Below are positions 8,870 to 17,072 of a stretch of DNA of 64,000 nucleotides, one piece after another; position 1 is the first letter of the stretch; each line of letters starts with the position of its first letter. This stretch comes from Streptomyces sclerotialus. Lineage in GTDB: Bacteria; Actinomycetota; Actinomycetes; Streptomycetales; Streptomycetaceae. Below the pieces are notes generated by a model. The model was not told the DNA's origin, made no database searches, and was given only the letters and a program-made list of their open reading frames with translations. The translations under genes and the position numbers were made by a program. The DNA lies in the NCBI GenBank assembly GCA_000719105.1, contig JODX01000001.1, positions 372,001 to 436,000 on the forward strand, in the 5' to 3' direction.

Positions 8870-9084
8870 GCGCGCGGCCCTGCCCCGAGGGCGCCGGTCT
8901 TTATGCCTTGGAAGAGGTGGGCTACCGGAACGGGACCCGTCGTGAGGAGGACGGCAGGTGTGTCGCCTTCGCGGAGGTGGACGGCGGTCGGCGTGGTGGC
9001 GACTTCGACACAGTTGTTCCCGTCGTCCGGGCCGGAGAAGGACGACTTCTGCCAGTTCTCGAGCTTGACCATGGGGTGCCTCAC
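8866..9084 (-). CDS. DUF397 protein, first tandem copy
   Basis: 72 residues with core WQKSSFSGPDDGNNCVEVA. The GTG start overlaps the TGA of the XRE gene (GTGA), and an ATG at 9072 is an alternative. Its own TGA overlaps the GTG of the next DUF397 gene in the same way, so all three genes are chained by 4-bp overlaps and should be made in fixed proportion. The C-terminal PVAHLFQGIKTG aligns with PMAHLLHGIKTG of its neighbour. Confidence 0.88.
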   Translation of the reverse strand: MRHPMVKLENWQKSSFSGPDDGNNCVEVATTPTAVHLREGDTPAVLLTTGPVPVAHLFQGIKTGALGAGPRA

Positions 9085-9932
9085 AGCTCTTTCGCAAGCC
9101 TGTGGATGAAGTCGCGCGACCGTTCGGGGCCGAGCGACATGTCCTCCACCTTACGGAAGCGCGTTCGGGCGGCGTTGAGCTGAGCCTCGGAATCGATGAA
9201 GGCCGAGCCATGAGGTACATCGCGTACGACCGTGTCCAGCTTGGGTACAGGACCGCCGACATAGGTCATGGTGCTGCCGGCTCTGGCGAAGCCGTCCAGG
9301 TCGAGGGGGATGACGCGCACGGTGATGTGGTCGGCCTCCGACAGCTGCATAAGCCGATCAAGTTGAGCCCGTGTGGCGGTACGGTCACCGACTCTGATCC
9401 GCAACGCTGACTCGTGAACCACCGCTTTGTACGGGATGGGAGATGTGCCCTCGATGGTCACCCTGCGCGCCAGGCGGTGACGCACACGCAACTCCAGTTC
9501 AGCAGCGGTGAGTTCGGGCACCCTGGAGGAGAAGACGGCGCGAGCGTAGTCCTCTGTCTGTAGTAGGCCGGGGACATACAAGACCGCTACATCGTGCTGG
9601 TACGAAGCGTGGTGATCCAACTCGGACAGGTCCAGGAAAGACGTGGGGAGCAGGCCCCGGTACTCCTCCCACCAGCCGCGCGTCCGATCGGTGGCCAGTG
9701 CGACCAGGGCATCGACGAACTCATCGTCCGTGCACGCGTAATGGGAGGCGAGCCGACGCAGCCGCTCTTCGCTCACTCCCGACAGGCCGGACTCGATATG
9801 GCTGATCTGCACGGGACTCACGCCGAGCAGTGCCGCCGCCTCGCGGGCGCTGAGACCTGCGGCGTCGCGAAGTCTTCGCAGCTCAACGGCCAGGCGCAGT
9901 TGGCGCGCGGTTGGTTCACGCCTCGTCGTCAT
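9081..9932 (-). CDS. XRE-family regulator with DUF5753 domain
   Basis: 283 residues. An N-terminal helix-turn-helix (residues about 15-70: LRDAAGLSAREAAALLGVS, QISHIESG) is followed by the DUF5753 ligand/partner domain (YVPGLLQTEDYARAVF, then RVIPLDLDGFARAGSTMTYV). ATG 9932 has GAGGAG upstream. It heads an operon with two DUF397 genes and is divergent from an AbaA-like ATPase gene. This gene set is the WhiJ/AbaA type found in many diverged copies in Streptomyces, linked to development and antibiotic control. The target genes of this copy are unknown. Confidence 0.92.
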   Translation of the reverse strand: MTTRREPTARQLRLAVELRRLRDAAGLSAREAAALLGVSPVQISHIESGLSGVSEERLRRLASHYACTDDEFVDALVALATDRTRGWWEEYRGLLPTSFLDLSELDHHASYQHDVAVLYVPGLLQTEDYARAVFSSRVPELTAAELELRVRHRLARRVTIEGTSPIPYKAVVHESALRIRVGDRTATRAQLDRLMQLSEADHITVRVIPLDLDGFARAGSTMTYVGGPVPKLDTVVRDVPHGSAFIDSEAQLNAARTRFRKVEDMSLGPERSRDFIHRLAKEL

Positions 9933-10007
9933 CGACTGCTCCTCGGTGCAACGCGCTGTGCTGGTGCCGCTCGTTCGGGTGTCACGCTACGCGAGCGGCT
10001 TGCTAGA

Positions 10008-10032
10008 CCGAAACATTAACCCCTACGTTCGG
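10008..10032. promoter_or_regulatory. inverted repeat in the XRE / ATPase divergent region
   Basis: CCGAA and TTCGG flank an AT-richer 15-bp core containing a TAATGT-like hexamer on the minus strand. Placed 76 bp upstream of the XRE start, it is a reasonable autoregulatory operator candidate. Confidence 0.4.
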
Positions 10033-10170
10033 TGACGCGACGCACACGCTGCGAAACACCGGGGCTCCGGAAGCGCACCACACCGTCCTGCCATGACGGC
10101 TGCGGCAATGCCACCGCCCGAACACCGCCGCGTACCTCCAACTCCCCCTCCCCCCGAACGGAGCTGCCGC

Positions 10171-10581
10171 ATGCCTGAAAACGATCGCGAGCCCTGGGAG
10201 TACTGGCTCCACGTCCCCAACGACCTCCGAGCCGTCAGCATCAGCCGCCGCACCCTCCGCCTGATCCTGACCGCTCACGACCTGCCCAACCTCACCGACA
10301 CCGCCGAACTGCTGGCCACGGAGCTGCTGTCCAACGCCGTACGCCACACGAAGGGCCCCGCCACCCTCCGCGTGCACTGGGCGGCCGACGTCCTCCGCAT
10401 CGGGGCGTGGGACGCGAGCCCCGAGCCACCGGAGCCTCCTGACTCCGTGGTCGACACCGACCGGGAGGAGGGCCGCGGCCTCACCCTCGTCCGCGCCTGC
10501 TCCGACCTCTGGGGCTGGCAGCCACTGGCCAGACACGGCAGCCGCGGCAAGTATGTGTGGTGCGATCTGACTGCCGCGTAG
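10171..10581 (+). CDS. AbaA-like histidine-kinase-type ATPase (anti-sigma-like)
   Basis: 136 residues from ATG 10171, with CGGAG 8 nt upstream. The HATPase_c_2 fold is recognised from the N-box ELLSNAVRH and the G-box EEGRGLTLVRACSDLWGW, with no phosphorylatable histidine domain. Streptomyces carry dozens of such orphan ATPases, some acting as anti-sigma factors, others paired with XRE/DUF397 genes. The divergent XRE-DUF397 operon here supports the second setting. Longer in-frame starts exist upstream but lack a ribosome site. Confidence 0.88.
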   Translation: MPENDREPWEYWLHVPNDLRAVSISRRTLRLILTAHDLPNLTDTAELLATELLSNAVRHTKGPATLRVHWAADVLRIGAWDASPEPPEPPDSVVDTDREEGRGLTLVRACSDLWGWQPLARHGSRGKYVWCDLTAA

Positions 10582-10610
10582 TCATGGGCACCCGACGGAC
10601 CGGAGGCGAT

Positions 10611-11081
10611 GTGACACCGAGCGACGTGCGGCGCACCCTGCTAGCTCTCGGCGCGGCGGTGGTCCTGACCGGTTGCTCGGCCTCCGGCGAGGAGGTCATG
10701 TGCACCAAGGTGGGCATGCAATCCGGGGTCACCGTGGTGTGGCGGGCCGCCGACTTCGGTGACAAGGACGCGGCGAACATCCGCGTGTGCGTGGACGGTA
10801 CCTGCGAGGAGCGGGCGTCCGGTGGCGACGAGGACCTCCCGGTCCAGCGGCTGGAGGTCCGGCTCCCGGACGACATCGGCGCCGCCACCGTGCCGGTGCG
10901 GCTGACGGTGACGGCGGCCGGGGACGGTCACGTCATCGTGGAGGACAGTCGCCGGGTGCGGCTGACGGAGCAGCACCCCAACGGCCCCTCCTGCCCGCCC
11001 ACGGCGTGGACGGCGACTCTCCGGGCCCATCCCGTCGAAGGGCTTACGTCGACCGAGGGGCTGTCCCTGCGGACGAGGTGA
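10611..11081 (+). CDS. putative lipoprotein of unknown function
   Basis: 156 residues from GTG 10611 with GGAGG just upstream (4-nt spacing). The N-terminus RRTLLALGAAVVLTGCSAS is a clear lipoprotein signal with lipobox LTGC. The mature part is about 135 residues with Ig-like beta-strand spacing (VTVVWRAADF, VPVRLTVTAAG) and two further Cys pairs possible. No family recognised. It sits 29 bp after the ATPase gene and may share its transcript. An ATG at 10584 would lengthen it but has no ribosome site. Confidence 0.75.
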   Translation: MTPSDVRRTLLALGAAVVLTGCSASGEEVMCTKVGMQSGVTVVWRAADFGDKDAANIRVCVDGTCEERASGGDEDLPVQRLEVRLPDDIGAATVPVRLTVTAAGDGHVIVEDSRRVRLTEQHPNGPSCPPTAWTATLRAHPVEGLTSTEGLSLRTR

Positions 11082-11105
11082 GGTGACTCGGCGCGCACTC
11101 CTCGC

Positions 11106-11129
11106 AGTACCCACTTTTTTGTGGGTACT
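11106..11129. repeat. perfect inverted repeat with a T6 centre
   Basis: Arms AGTACCCAC and GTGGGTACT flank TTTTTT, 24 nt after the lipoprotein stop. It has no following U-tract, and the T-run is in the centre, so it looks more like a dimeric regulator site than a terminator. No promoter-start pair is evident beside it. Confidence 0.6.
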
Positions 11130-11191
11130 TGGCGGCGCTCGGCGACCGGCCGATCCTGTTGAAGGGCGAGCGGTCAAGGCCCCCGGACGCG

Positions 11192-11548
11192 TCAGGAAGC
11201 CGCCGACTCGGCGTTGTCACGGAGCATGTCCAGTCGGCGGTGGCCCCAGTCGGAAAGAGGAGCCAACGCCTCCGACAGATCCCGGCCGAACGTGGTCAAG
11301 GAGTACACGGTCTTGAGCGGAAGCACGTCGTGCACCTCCCGGTGCACCAGTCCATCGGTCTCCATCTCACGGAGCGCCTGAGTCAGCACCTTCTCGCTGA
11401 GGCCCGGTAACTGCCGACGCAGTTCGCCGGGGCGGTGCGGGCCCGACTCGAGCAGCCAGAGAAGGGCCGTCTTCCACTTGCCGTCGATCACGGCGATCGC
11501 GGCGGTGACCCCACAAACATCCGGGTCCAGGGCGCGGCTGCGCGTCAT
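11192..11548 (-). CDS. HxlR-family winged-helix regulator (contains a TTA codon)
   Basis: 118 residues from ATG 11548. It has the HxlR signature: a single Cys near the N-terminus (DPDVCGV), IDGKWKTALLWLLESGPHRPGEL, LSEKVLTQALREMETDGLVHR and a winged C-part. It is divergent from an imine-reductase-like gene with a 56-bp gap and probably controls it; many HxlR proteins sense electrophiles or oxidants through the N-terminal Cys. Leu47 is encoded by TTA (11408-11410), so translation may depend on the bldA tRNA. Longer starts to 11593 would run into the promoter region. Confidence 0.88.
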   Translation of the reverse strand: MTRSRALDPDVCGVTAAIAVIDGKWKTALLWLLESGPHRPGELRRQLPGLSEKVLTQALREMETDGLVHREVHDVLPLKTVYSLTTFGRDLSEALAPLSDWGHRRLDMLRDNAESAAS

Positions 11549-11604
11549 CACTACCCCATTCGTCACGGTTTGCAAGTATGCCGAGTTATCCACGGAGTTG
11601 AACC

Positions 11605-12504
11605 ATGTCCATACACAGCGAACAGTCGGACCAGTCCCAGTCTTCCGTCACCGTGCTCGGCCTGGGCCCCATGGGCCGGGCTCTGGCGAACACCTTCCTG
11701 GACGCCGGCCTGCGCACCACGGTCTGGAACCGGACGCCGGGCCGGGACGGCGAGCTGGTCGCACGGGGTGCGGTCGGCGCGGCGTCGGCCGAGGAGGCCG
11801 TCGCCGCGAGCGAACTGATCGTGGTCTGCGTGGTGAACTACGACGCCTCGGACGCCGTGCTGCGCCGTGAGGCGGTGACCGCCGCACTCAAGGGCCGCAC
11901 GGTGGTGAACCTGACCGCCGACACGCCGGACCGGGCCCGGGACACGGCGACGTGGGCGGCCGATCACGGCGTCCGCTACCTGGACGGGGCGATCATGACG
12001 CCGGCCACCACCATCGGGACGCCGGCCGCGGTGTTCATCCACAGTGGCCCGCAGGAGCTCTACGGGGAGCACCAGTCCGTACTGGAGAAGCTGGGCGGCA
12101 CGCACACCCACCTTGGTGCGGACATCGGCCGAGCGGCCGCGTACGACATCGCGCTGCTCGACATCTTCTGGACCGCGATGGCGGGCTACGCGCACGCCCT
12201 GGCGGTGGCCAAGGCGGAGGGTGTCACCGCCGGGGAGCTGGCCCCGTTCGCCCAGGGGATCGCCGCCATCCTCCCGCCGCTCTTCGAGCAGTTCGCCGGG
12301 GACGTGGACAGCGGCAGCTACTCCGGAGAGATCAACCCGATCACCTCAGCCGCGTCGTCCATGGCGCACATCATCCACGCCTCCGAGGCCCACGGCATCG
12401 ATGCCGGGGTGATGCGGCTCGTCGAGGGCTGGTCCCGCCGCGTCATCGCACGGGGACACGGGGCGGACGGGTTCGTCCGGGTCGCTGAGCTCCTGGGGCG
12501 CTGA
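11605..12504 (+). CDS. NAD(P)-binding imine reductase / beta-hydroxyacid dehydrogenase-like enzyme
   Basis: 299 residues. The N-terminal Rossmann motif GLGPMGRALANTFLDAG, then VWNRTPGR (the R suits NADP) and a helical C-terminal dimer domain (YDIALLDIFWTAMAGYAHALA). The C-terminal domain resembles the reductive-aminase/imine-reductase type rather than 6-phosphogluconate dehydrogenase. The Y/D pair in this helix is where imine reductases place the proton donor, so imine reduction is likely but the substrate is unknown. The GGAG ribosome site is at 11594. Divergent from the HxlR gene. Confidence 0.85.
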   Translation: MSIHSEQSDQSQSSVTVLGLGPMGRALANTFLDAGLRTTVWNRTPGRDGELVARGAVGAASAEEAVAASELIVVCVVNYDASDAVLRREAVTAALKGRTVVNLTADTPDRARDTATWAADHGVRYLDGAIMTPATTIGTPAAVFIHSGPQELYGEHQSVLEKLGGTHTHLGADIGRAAAYDIALLDIFWTAMAGYAHALAVAKAEGVTAGELAPFAQGIAAILPPLFEQFAGDVDSGSYSGEINPITSAASSMAHIIHASEAHGIDAGVMRLVEGWSRRVIARGHGADGFVRVAELLGR

Positions 12505-12587
12505 GGGAACTTCTCAAGAAATCCCTGGGGTGTCGCGCAGATCGACCGAGACGGCCGAGTGGCTGCCGTCTCGGTCGATCCGGAACA

Positions 12588-12950
12588 TCACAGGTCACGG
12601 GAGAGCCCCGTACGGGTGCCGCGGAGCGGGCGGGAGGCCAGCCCCAGCAGCCCGGTGCCGATGACCACCACTGCGCAGGTGGCGACGGCGGCCGCTGGGT
12701 TCTCGAGGTCGGCGAGCTCGCCGAGCGCGTTGTTCATCAGCAACGATGCCGACGACCAGGCCGGCGGCCGTTGCCGCCGCCACGCCGGGCGCCAGCGCCA
12801 GTCCGAGAACGCCGAGGCCCGCCACCACGAGTCCGCTCGCCGACAGGAGTCCCGGACGGCCCATCGGCCCACGGCGCACGACGACCAGGGTGACCGCCAC
12901 CATGCCGGAACTGAATCGTCTGTTCGGGCCCTGGCTGCCGTCCGGCACGG
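12588..12950 (-). pseudogene. remnant of an MFS transporter, frameshifted
   Basis: Two minus-strand frames together give the end of a major-facilitator protein. One frame (to about 12745) reads VAVTLVVVRRGPMG, LVVAGLGVLGLALAPG and GLVVGIVA. The other continues SLLMNNALGELADL, AAVATCAVVVIGTGLLGLAS to the stop at 12588. The frame change falls near 12736-12750. About 300 residues of an intact transporter's N-terminus are missing. No functional product is expected. Confidence 0.7.
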
Positions 12951-13087
12951 CAACAGCGGCAAGGTGCGCGGGATGTGACCTGGTCGGTGTGTAGCCCGTG
13001 CCCTCTCATGGACCCGAGGGAGTGATGGGAATGGCGATAGCGTGGGCACGTGCTGGGTGGGCGCTGGGCGACCGGAAGGGACGGCCG

Positions 13088-13441
13088 ATGACCATGCCGT
13101 ACGCGGACGAGGGCGGTCCACTGATCCCTCGGCCCGAGATGACGCTGCCAGCCCTGCGCCAGGCCGTCGCCACGGTCGTCCCGTCGCGGCTGCCCGAGTT
13201 CTTCGAGGATCTGCAGAAGGCCTTCGTGCGGGCCGGGGACGAGGACAGCGTCGTACCGATCCGCATGTTCTACCGGCAGTGGGCCGTCGTCGTCGAGATT
13301 GAGCGCCACCCCCGGACCGCGCGTCGTCTGCATGCGGCCGAGCAGGCCATCAACAGCCCGGACGCCGCCGTGCGCGAGCGCGCCGTTCGTGAGGCCGGCG
13401 AGATCGTGCGCGCGGCGCATCGCGAGGTCGCCGGTGGCTGA
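13088..13441 (+). CDS. DUF6247-like small protein
   Basis: 117 residues from ATG 13088, with GGAAGGGA at good spacing. Core features are LPALRQAVATVVPSRLPEFFEDLQKAF and a helical C-terminus with a HPRTARRLHAAE turn. Genes of this type in Streptomyces are usually followed by a short overlapping gene for a toxin-like partner. Here the partner starts by an 8-bp overlap but is cut short. Assignment to DUF6247 is from memory of the family pattern and is moderately sure; function unknown. Confidence 0.7.
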   Translation: MTMPYADEGGPLIPRPEMTLPALRQAVATVVPSRLPEFFEDLQKAFVRAGDEDSVVPIRMFYRQWAVVVEIERHPRTARRLHAAEQAINSPDAAVRERAVREAGEIVRAAHREVAGG

Positions 13442-13511
13442 CTGGCGCTGGGAGCCGTTCCAGGACGATCTGCTGGAAGGGCTGCCGGATGCGGCCCGCA
13501 CTCGACTGACC
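13434..13511 (+). pseudogene. truncated partner of the DUF6247-like gene
   Basis: GTG 13434 opens VADWRWEPFQDDLLEGLPD and continues AARTRLTA, resembling the start of RelE/ParE-like small proteins. After about 26 codons the frame runs into a terminator hairpin and then antisense to the HNH gene, with no plausible protein. The rest of the gene appears deleted. Confidence 0.55.
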
Positions 13512-13523
13512 GCAGGCGTGAGA

Positions 13524-13550
13524 GGGCCCCGCGCCGGACACGCGGGGCCC
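13524..13550. terminator. GC-rich hairpin terminator
   Basis: Perfect 10-bp stem GGGCCCCGCG / CGCGGGGCCC with a 7-nt loop. It lies between the DUF6247 locus and the convergent HNH gene and could serve both. Confidence 0.75.
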
Positions 13551-13632
13551 CGGTGCGGCGGTCCTCAGGGCAGACCGCTCGCACCCCCGTACAAGTACTC
13601 GGGACATGCGGGACATACAAAAACCCGGACCA

Positions 13633-14169
13633 TCAGGCAGAGATGCCGTCGATCCGGGCCAAGGCGTCGTCCGCGCCGAACGGCTGCAGGTATGGCAGCC
13701 AGCGCGGGTCCCTATGGCCCGTGCCGATGATGCGCCAGGCCAGGCCGGTGGGCGGGGCGGGTTTGTGGCGCAGCCGCCAGCCGATCTCGGTGAGGTGGCG
13801 GTCGGCCTTCACGTGGTTGCAGCGGCGGCAGGACGCCACCACGTTGTCCCAGACGTGCTTGCCCCCGCGGCTGCGCGGGATGACGTGGTCGACGCTGGTT
13901 GCGACGCCACCGCAGTACATGCACCGGCCGCCGTCGCGCGCGAAGAGCGCCCGGCGGGTCAGCGGAACGGGCCCCCGGTAAGGGACCCGTACGAACCTTT
14001 TCAGCCGGACCACGCTGGGTGCGGGGAGCGTGACGGTCGCGCTGTGCAGATGGGCGCCGGATTCCTCGAGGCAGACTGCCTTGTTCTCCAGGACGAGGAC
14101 GAGCGCGCGGCGGAGCGGTACGACGCCGAGCGGCTCGTACGACGCGTTGAGGACCAGGACATGCGGCAC
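13633..14169 (-). CDS. HNH endonuclease
   Basis: 178 residues from GTG 14169, preceded by a perfect AAGGAGG. The HNH core is CMYCGG, SVDHVIPRSRGGKHVWDN, CRRCNHVKADR with two CxxC zinc pairs. The N-terminal VLVLNASYEPLGVV is the conserved beginning of a widespread actinobacterial HNH family. It is probably a housekeeping nuclease, with no restriction partner nearby. The upstream region is shared with mscS, which runs the other way. Confidence 0.9.
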   Translation of the reverse strand: MPHVLVLNASYEPLGVVPLRRALVLVLENKAVCLEESGAHLHSATVTLPAPSVVRLKRFVRVPYRGPVPLTRRALFARDGGRCMYCGGVATSVDHVIPRSRGGKHVWDNVVASCRRCNHVKADRHLTEIGWRLRHKPAPPTGLAWRIIGTGHRDPRWLPYLQPFGADDALARIDGISA

Positions 14170-14240
14170 GGGTGCCTCCTTGTACGCCGGCGGCGCGTGG
14201 CTCGCGCCGGGACGATCCGTAGTCAGTCTCCCCTCATGCC

Positions 14241-14273
14241 TGGTGGAAGCGCCACCATGTGCCCGTAACGGGC
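14241..14273. promoter_or_regulatory. two small palindromes in the HNH / mscS intergenic region
   Basis: TGGTGG-5-CCACCA (14241-14257) and GCCCG-TAA-CGGGC (14261-14273) sit side by side in the 331-bp gap between HNH and mscS. They may be operators for the HNH gene. I see nothing else definite in this gap. Confidence 0.35.
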
Positions 14274-14500
14274 TGGGAGTGTTTTCGACCACACCACATT
14301 CATCCCCAGGAACAGCAGCGCTTCATCCCTCCTGTTCAACGGGGGTGGGCACATTCCATCCCTAGAACAATGGGACGATCCGCACACGATGCCCCGATAG
14401 TGTGGTGGATCCGCTCGAGCGGTGACCTTCTCGTGACCTTGGTCATCCGTGGTCCCGGTCGCCGTCCCCGAGCGGACCGCTGCACCTGGAGGTACCTGCC

Positions 14501-15592
14501 GTGTCCCTGTCCGCCGTCCTACCGGCCGCCGACTCCGAGCCGTCGCCGACGCCCTCGGAGTCGTCGACGCCCGCGGTGCCCACGTTCCAGGACGCCCAGG
14601 AGAGCGCCTCGAACGCCGCCGGCTGGATCGAGGAGAACTGGTCCACCTGGCTCGCGATCGGGCTCAGAGTGCTGCTGATCGTGGTCATCGCGGTGGCGCT
14701 GAGAGTGGTGATCCGCCGGGCCATCACCAAGCTCATAGACCGGATGAACCGTACGGCCCAGGCGGTCGACGGCACCGCCCTCGGCGGGCTGCTGGTGAAC
14801 GTCGAGCGGCGTCGTCAGCGGTCGCAGGCCATCGGGTCGGTGCTGCGCTCGGTCGCGTCGTTCCTGATCCTCGGGACCGCCGCGCTGATGGTGCTCGCCA
14901 CCTTCGAGATCAATCTGGCCCCGCTGCTGGCGTCGGCCGGTGTGGCGGGTGTGGCCATCGGTTTCGGTGCCCGGAATCTGGTCACGGACTTCCTGTCCGG
15001 CGTTTTCATGATCCTCGAGGATCAGTACGGGGTGGGCGACAACATCGACGCGGGTGTCGCCTCCGGTGAGGTGATCGAGGTCGGGCTGCGCGTGACCAAG
15101 CTGCGCGGCGACAACGGCGAGATCTGGTACGTCCGCAACGGCGAGGTCAAGCGCATCGGCAATCTCTCCCAGGGCTGGGCCACCGCCGGCGTCGACGTCA
15201 CCGTGCGCCCGGACGAGGACCTGGAGAAGGTGCGCCGCGTCCTGGTGGAGGTCGGCGAGGGCATGAGCCGGGACGAGCCCTGGAACGAGCGTCTGTGGGG
15301 GCCGGTCGAGGTGCTCGGCCTGGACAGCGTCCTGCTCGACCAGATGGTGGTCCGCGTCTCGGCCAAGACCATGCCCGGCAAGGCCCTGTCCGTCGAGCGC
15401 GAGCTGCGCTGGCGCATCAAGATCGCCTTCGACGCGGCCGACATCCAGATCGTGGGCGGCATACCGGCCCATGCGGACGGGGAGCCGGCGGCCGCCGACC
15501 CGACGGCGGCGGTGGCCGCGCCGTCCGCGTACGCCTCCACGACGTCGCCGCAGTCCGTGGCCGCGTCGCCCATAGTGCCGACGACCAAGTAG
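14501..15592 (+). CDS. small-conductance mechanosensitive ion channel (MscS family)
   Basis: 363 residues from GTG 14501 with TGGAGG 8 nt upstream. A Ser/Pro-rich N-terminus precedes three membrane helices (WLAIGLRVLLIVVIAVALRVV; VASFLILGTAALMVLATF; the pore helix LLASAGVAGVAIGFGARNLV). The beta domain (DNIDAGVASGEVIEVGLRVTKLR) and C-terminal alpha/beta domain follow, then an Ala/Ser-rich tail. It should release solutes on hypo-osmotic shock at the cytoplasmic membrane. Monocistronic, ending at a strong hairpin. Confidence 0.93.
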   Translation: MSLSAVLPAADSEPSPTPSESSTPAVPTFQDAQESASNAAGWIEENWSTWLAIGLRVLLIVVIAVALRVVIRRAITKLIDRMNRTAQAVDGTALGGLLVNVERRRQRSQAIGSVLRSVASFLILGTAALMVLATFEINLAPLLASAGVAGVAIGFGARNLVTDFLSGVFMILEDQYGVGDNIDAGVASGEVIEVGLRVTKLRGDNGEIWYVRNGEVKRIGNLSQGWATAGVDVTVRPDEDLEKVRRVLVEVGEGMSRDEPWNERLWGPVEVLGLDSVLLDQMVVRVSAKTMPGKALSVERELRWRIKIAFDAADIQIVGGIPAHADGEPAAADPTAAVAAPSAYASTTSPQSVAASPIVPTTK

Positions 15593-15626
15593 AGCCGTAG
15601 GGGGCGGGCGGAACAGCAGCCCCGTG

Positions 15627-15663
15627 CGCGTCCCGGGAGGTCCCCTGTACCTCCCGGGACGCG
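15627..15663. terminator. bidirectional hairpin terminator
   Basis: Perfect 15-bp stem (CGCGTCCCGGGAGGT and its complement) with a CCCCTGT loop, between convergent mscS and the ABC permease gene. Confidence 0.85.
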
Positions 15664-15677
15664 GGCTCATGGAGCCG

Positions 15678-17072
15678 TCAGGTGTACCGCAGCTCCGCCG
15701 GGCGCACGGTGCGGCGCAGGAGGGGGAGCGAGGCGGCGGCCGTCAGCACGCACGCGGCATAGATCACGAACGGCGCGAGCAGGGGCAGCAGGGGAGCCGG
15801 CCGGCCGTCGCCCGCCAGCACGGCGTACCAGGTCGACACGCCCATGCCGCCGATGCCCGCGAGCACCATCGCCGGGGCCAGCGGCAGAGCCGTCTCCAGC
15901 AGCAGGGCCTTGCCGAGCACCTCGCGCGGCACGCCCGACGCGGCCTGCGCTGCCAGACCCCGGCGGCGGGTGGCCAGAGACTCGGCGGCGCCGACGGCGA
16001 GGCCGCCGAGGGTGACGGCGAGGGCCACGAGGATCGCCGCGGCCGTGAGGTCGAGGCCCGTGTTGTAGAAGGCGAGGTCCTCGGGGGAATAGGGGGCGTA
16101 GGCGTACTTCGGGTCCAGACCTTCGAGCAGCACCTCCCGGACGCCCATGAAGCCGGTGCCGGCGATCGCCACCAGCAGTGCGGCGGCATGGGACCGGGCC
16201 GCGGCCCACGGGTCGTCCCGCAGCCGTTCCGCGGCGATCAGCACCGCCGCGCTCCGGGCCCGGGTGGCCAGCAGCCGTCCGATGAGCCGGGCGGAGGCAC
16301 CGGCCAGCCAGACCGCTCCCATGCCGGTGAGGACCACCAGCGTGAAGACGATGAGCGGGAGTCCGTTGAACCTGCCGCGCGTTCCCGTCGCGACCATCAG
16401 GGCCGCGACGGCGGTCAGCAGGACGGTGGCCAGCAGCAGCGCGCGGATGCCCTTGTTCGTCGCGGGCCGCACCCGCCGCACCCGGCCCAGCGGGGACGCG
16501 ACCACCCGCCGCAGCGAGACAGCGCTCACCACGGCCCCGAGCACCGGCACGGCCACCGCGACCAGCGCGAACCCGAGCCATGCCGCGGCCGAAGGTGGCC
16601 CGATCCGCAGCATGAACAACACGGAGAAGACCGTGCTCACGGCCGACCCCAGCAGACAGGCCAAGCCCGACTCCAGCGCGGCGATCCGCCGCACCTGCCA
16701 CGGAGTGGCGCCCGCGAGCCGGAGGGCCGCGAGCCGCCGGTCACGGTGCACGGCGCCGATCCGGGCGCACTGCCCGAGGAAGCCGAGCACCGGTGCGAGC
16801 AGCAGGAGCAGGGCGAACATCACACCGTCGCGGGTGCCCGGCTCGTCCAGCAGTCCGTTCGCGAAGGGGATTCTGTACCACCCCGACACCGAGGCCAGCG
16901 CCGCCGCCCCGAGCGCGAAGCCCGTCGCCAGCCCCGCCCCCACCGCCGTCAGCGTCACCCGCCACCACTCCCGCCGGTCGGAGCCGCGGGTGAGCAGCCA
17001 GGCCAGCCGCAGATCGGACCGCAGGGAGACACGCGGGAGGTTCTGCGGAGAGCTCTGCGGGGAGCCGCTCAT
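15678..17072 (-). CDS. FtsX-like ABC transporter permease
   Basis: 464 residues with the MacB/FtsX layout: an N-terminal helix, a cluster of helices near 90-190 (VMFALLLLLAPVLGFLGQC, FVLRI... region), a central large loop and C-terminal helices (LVALAVTLGGLAVGAAESLA, AMVLAGIGGMGVS, PLLAPFVIYAACVLTAAASL). Its ATG overlaps the ATPase TGA by 4 bp (ATGA). With that ATPase it forms a type VII-like ABC system; the PadR gene upstream suggests induction by a toxic compound. Substrate unknown. Confidence 0.9.
   Translation of the reverse strand: MSGSPQSSPQNLPRVSLRSDLRLAWLLTRGSDRREWWRVTLTAVGAGLATGFALGAAALASVSGWYRIPFANGLLDEPGTRDGVMFALLLLLAPVLGFLGQCARIGAVHRDRRLAALRLAGATPWQVRRIAALESGLACLLGSAVSTVFSVLFMLRIGPPSAAAWLGFALVAVAVPVLGAVVSAVSLRRVVASPLGRVRRVRPATNKGIRALLLATVLLTAVAALMVATGTRGRFNGLPLIVFTLVVLTGMGAVWLAGASARLIGRLLATRARSAAVLIAAERLRDDPWAAARSHAAALLVAIAGTGFMGVREVLLEGLDPKYAYAPYSPEDLAFYNTGLDLTAAAILVALAVTLGGLAVGAAESLATRRRGLAAQAASGVPREVLGKALLLETALPLAPAMVLAGIGGMGVSTWYAVLAGDGRPAPLLPLLAPFVIYAACVLTAAASLPLLRRTVRPAELRYT

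Noticed and set aside
11129..11410. Plus-strand frame opposite the HxlR gene
   Set aside because: It overlaps the HxlR gene antisense and has no ribosome site.
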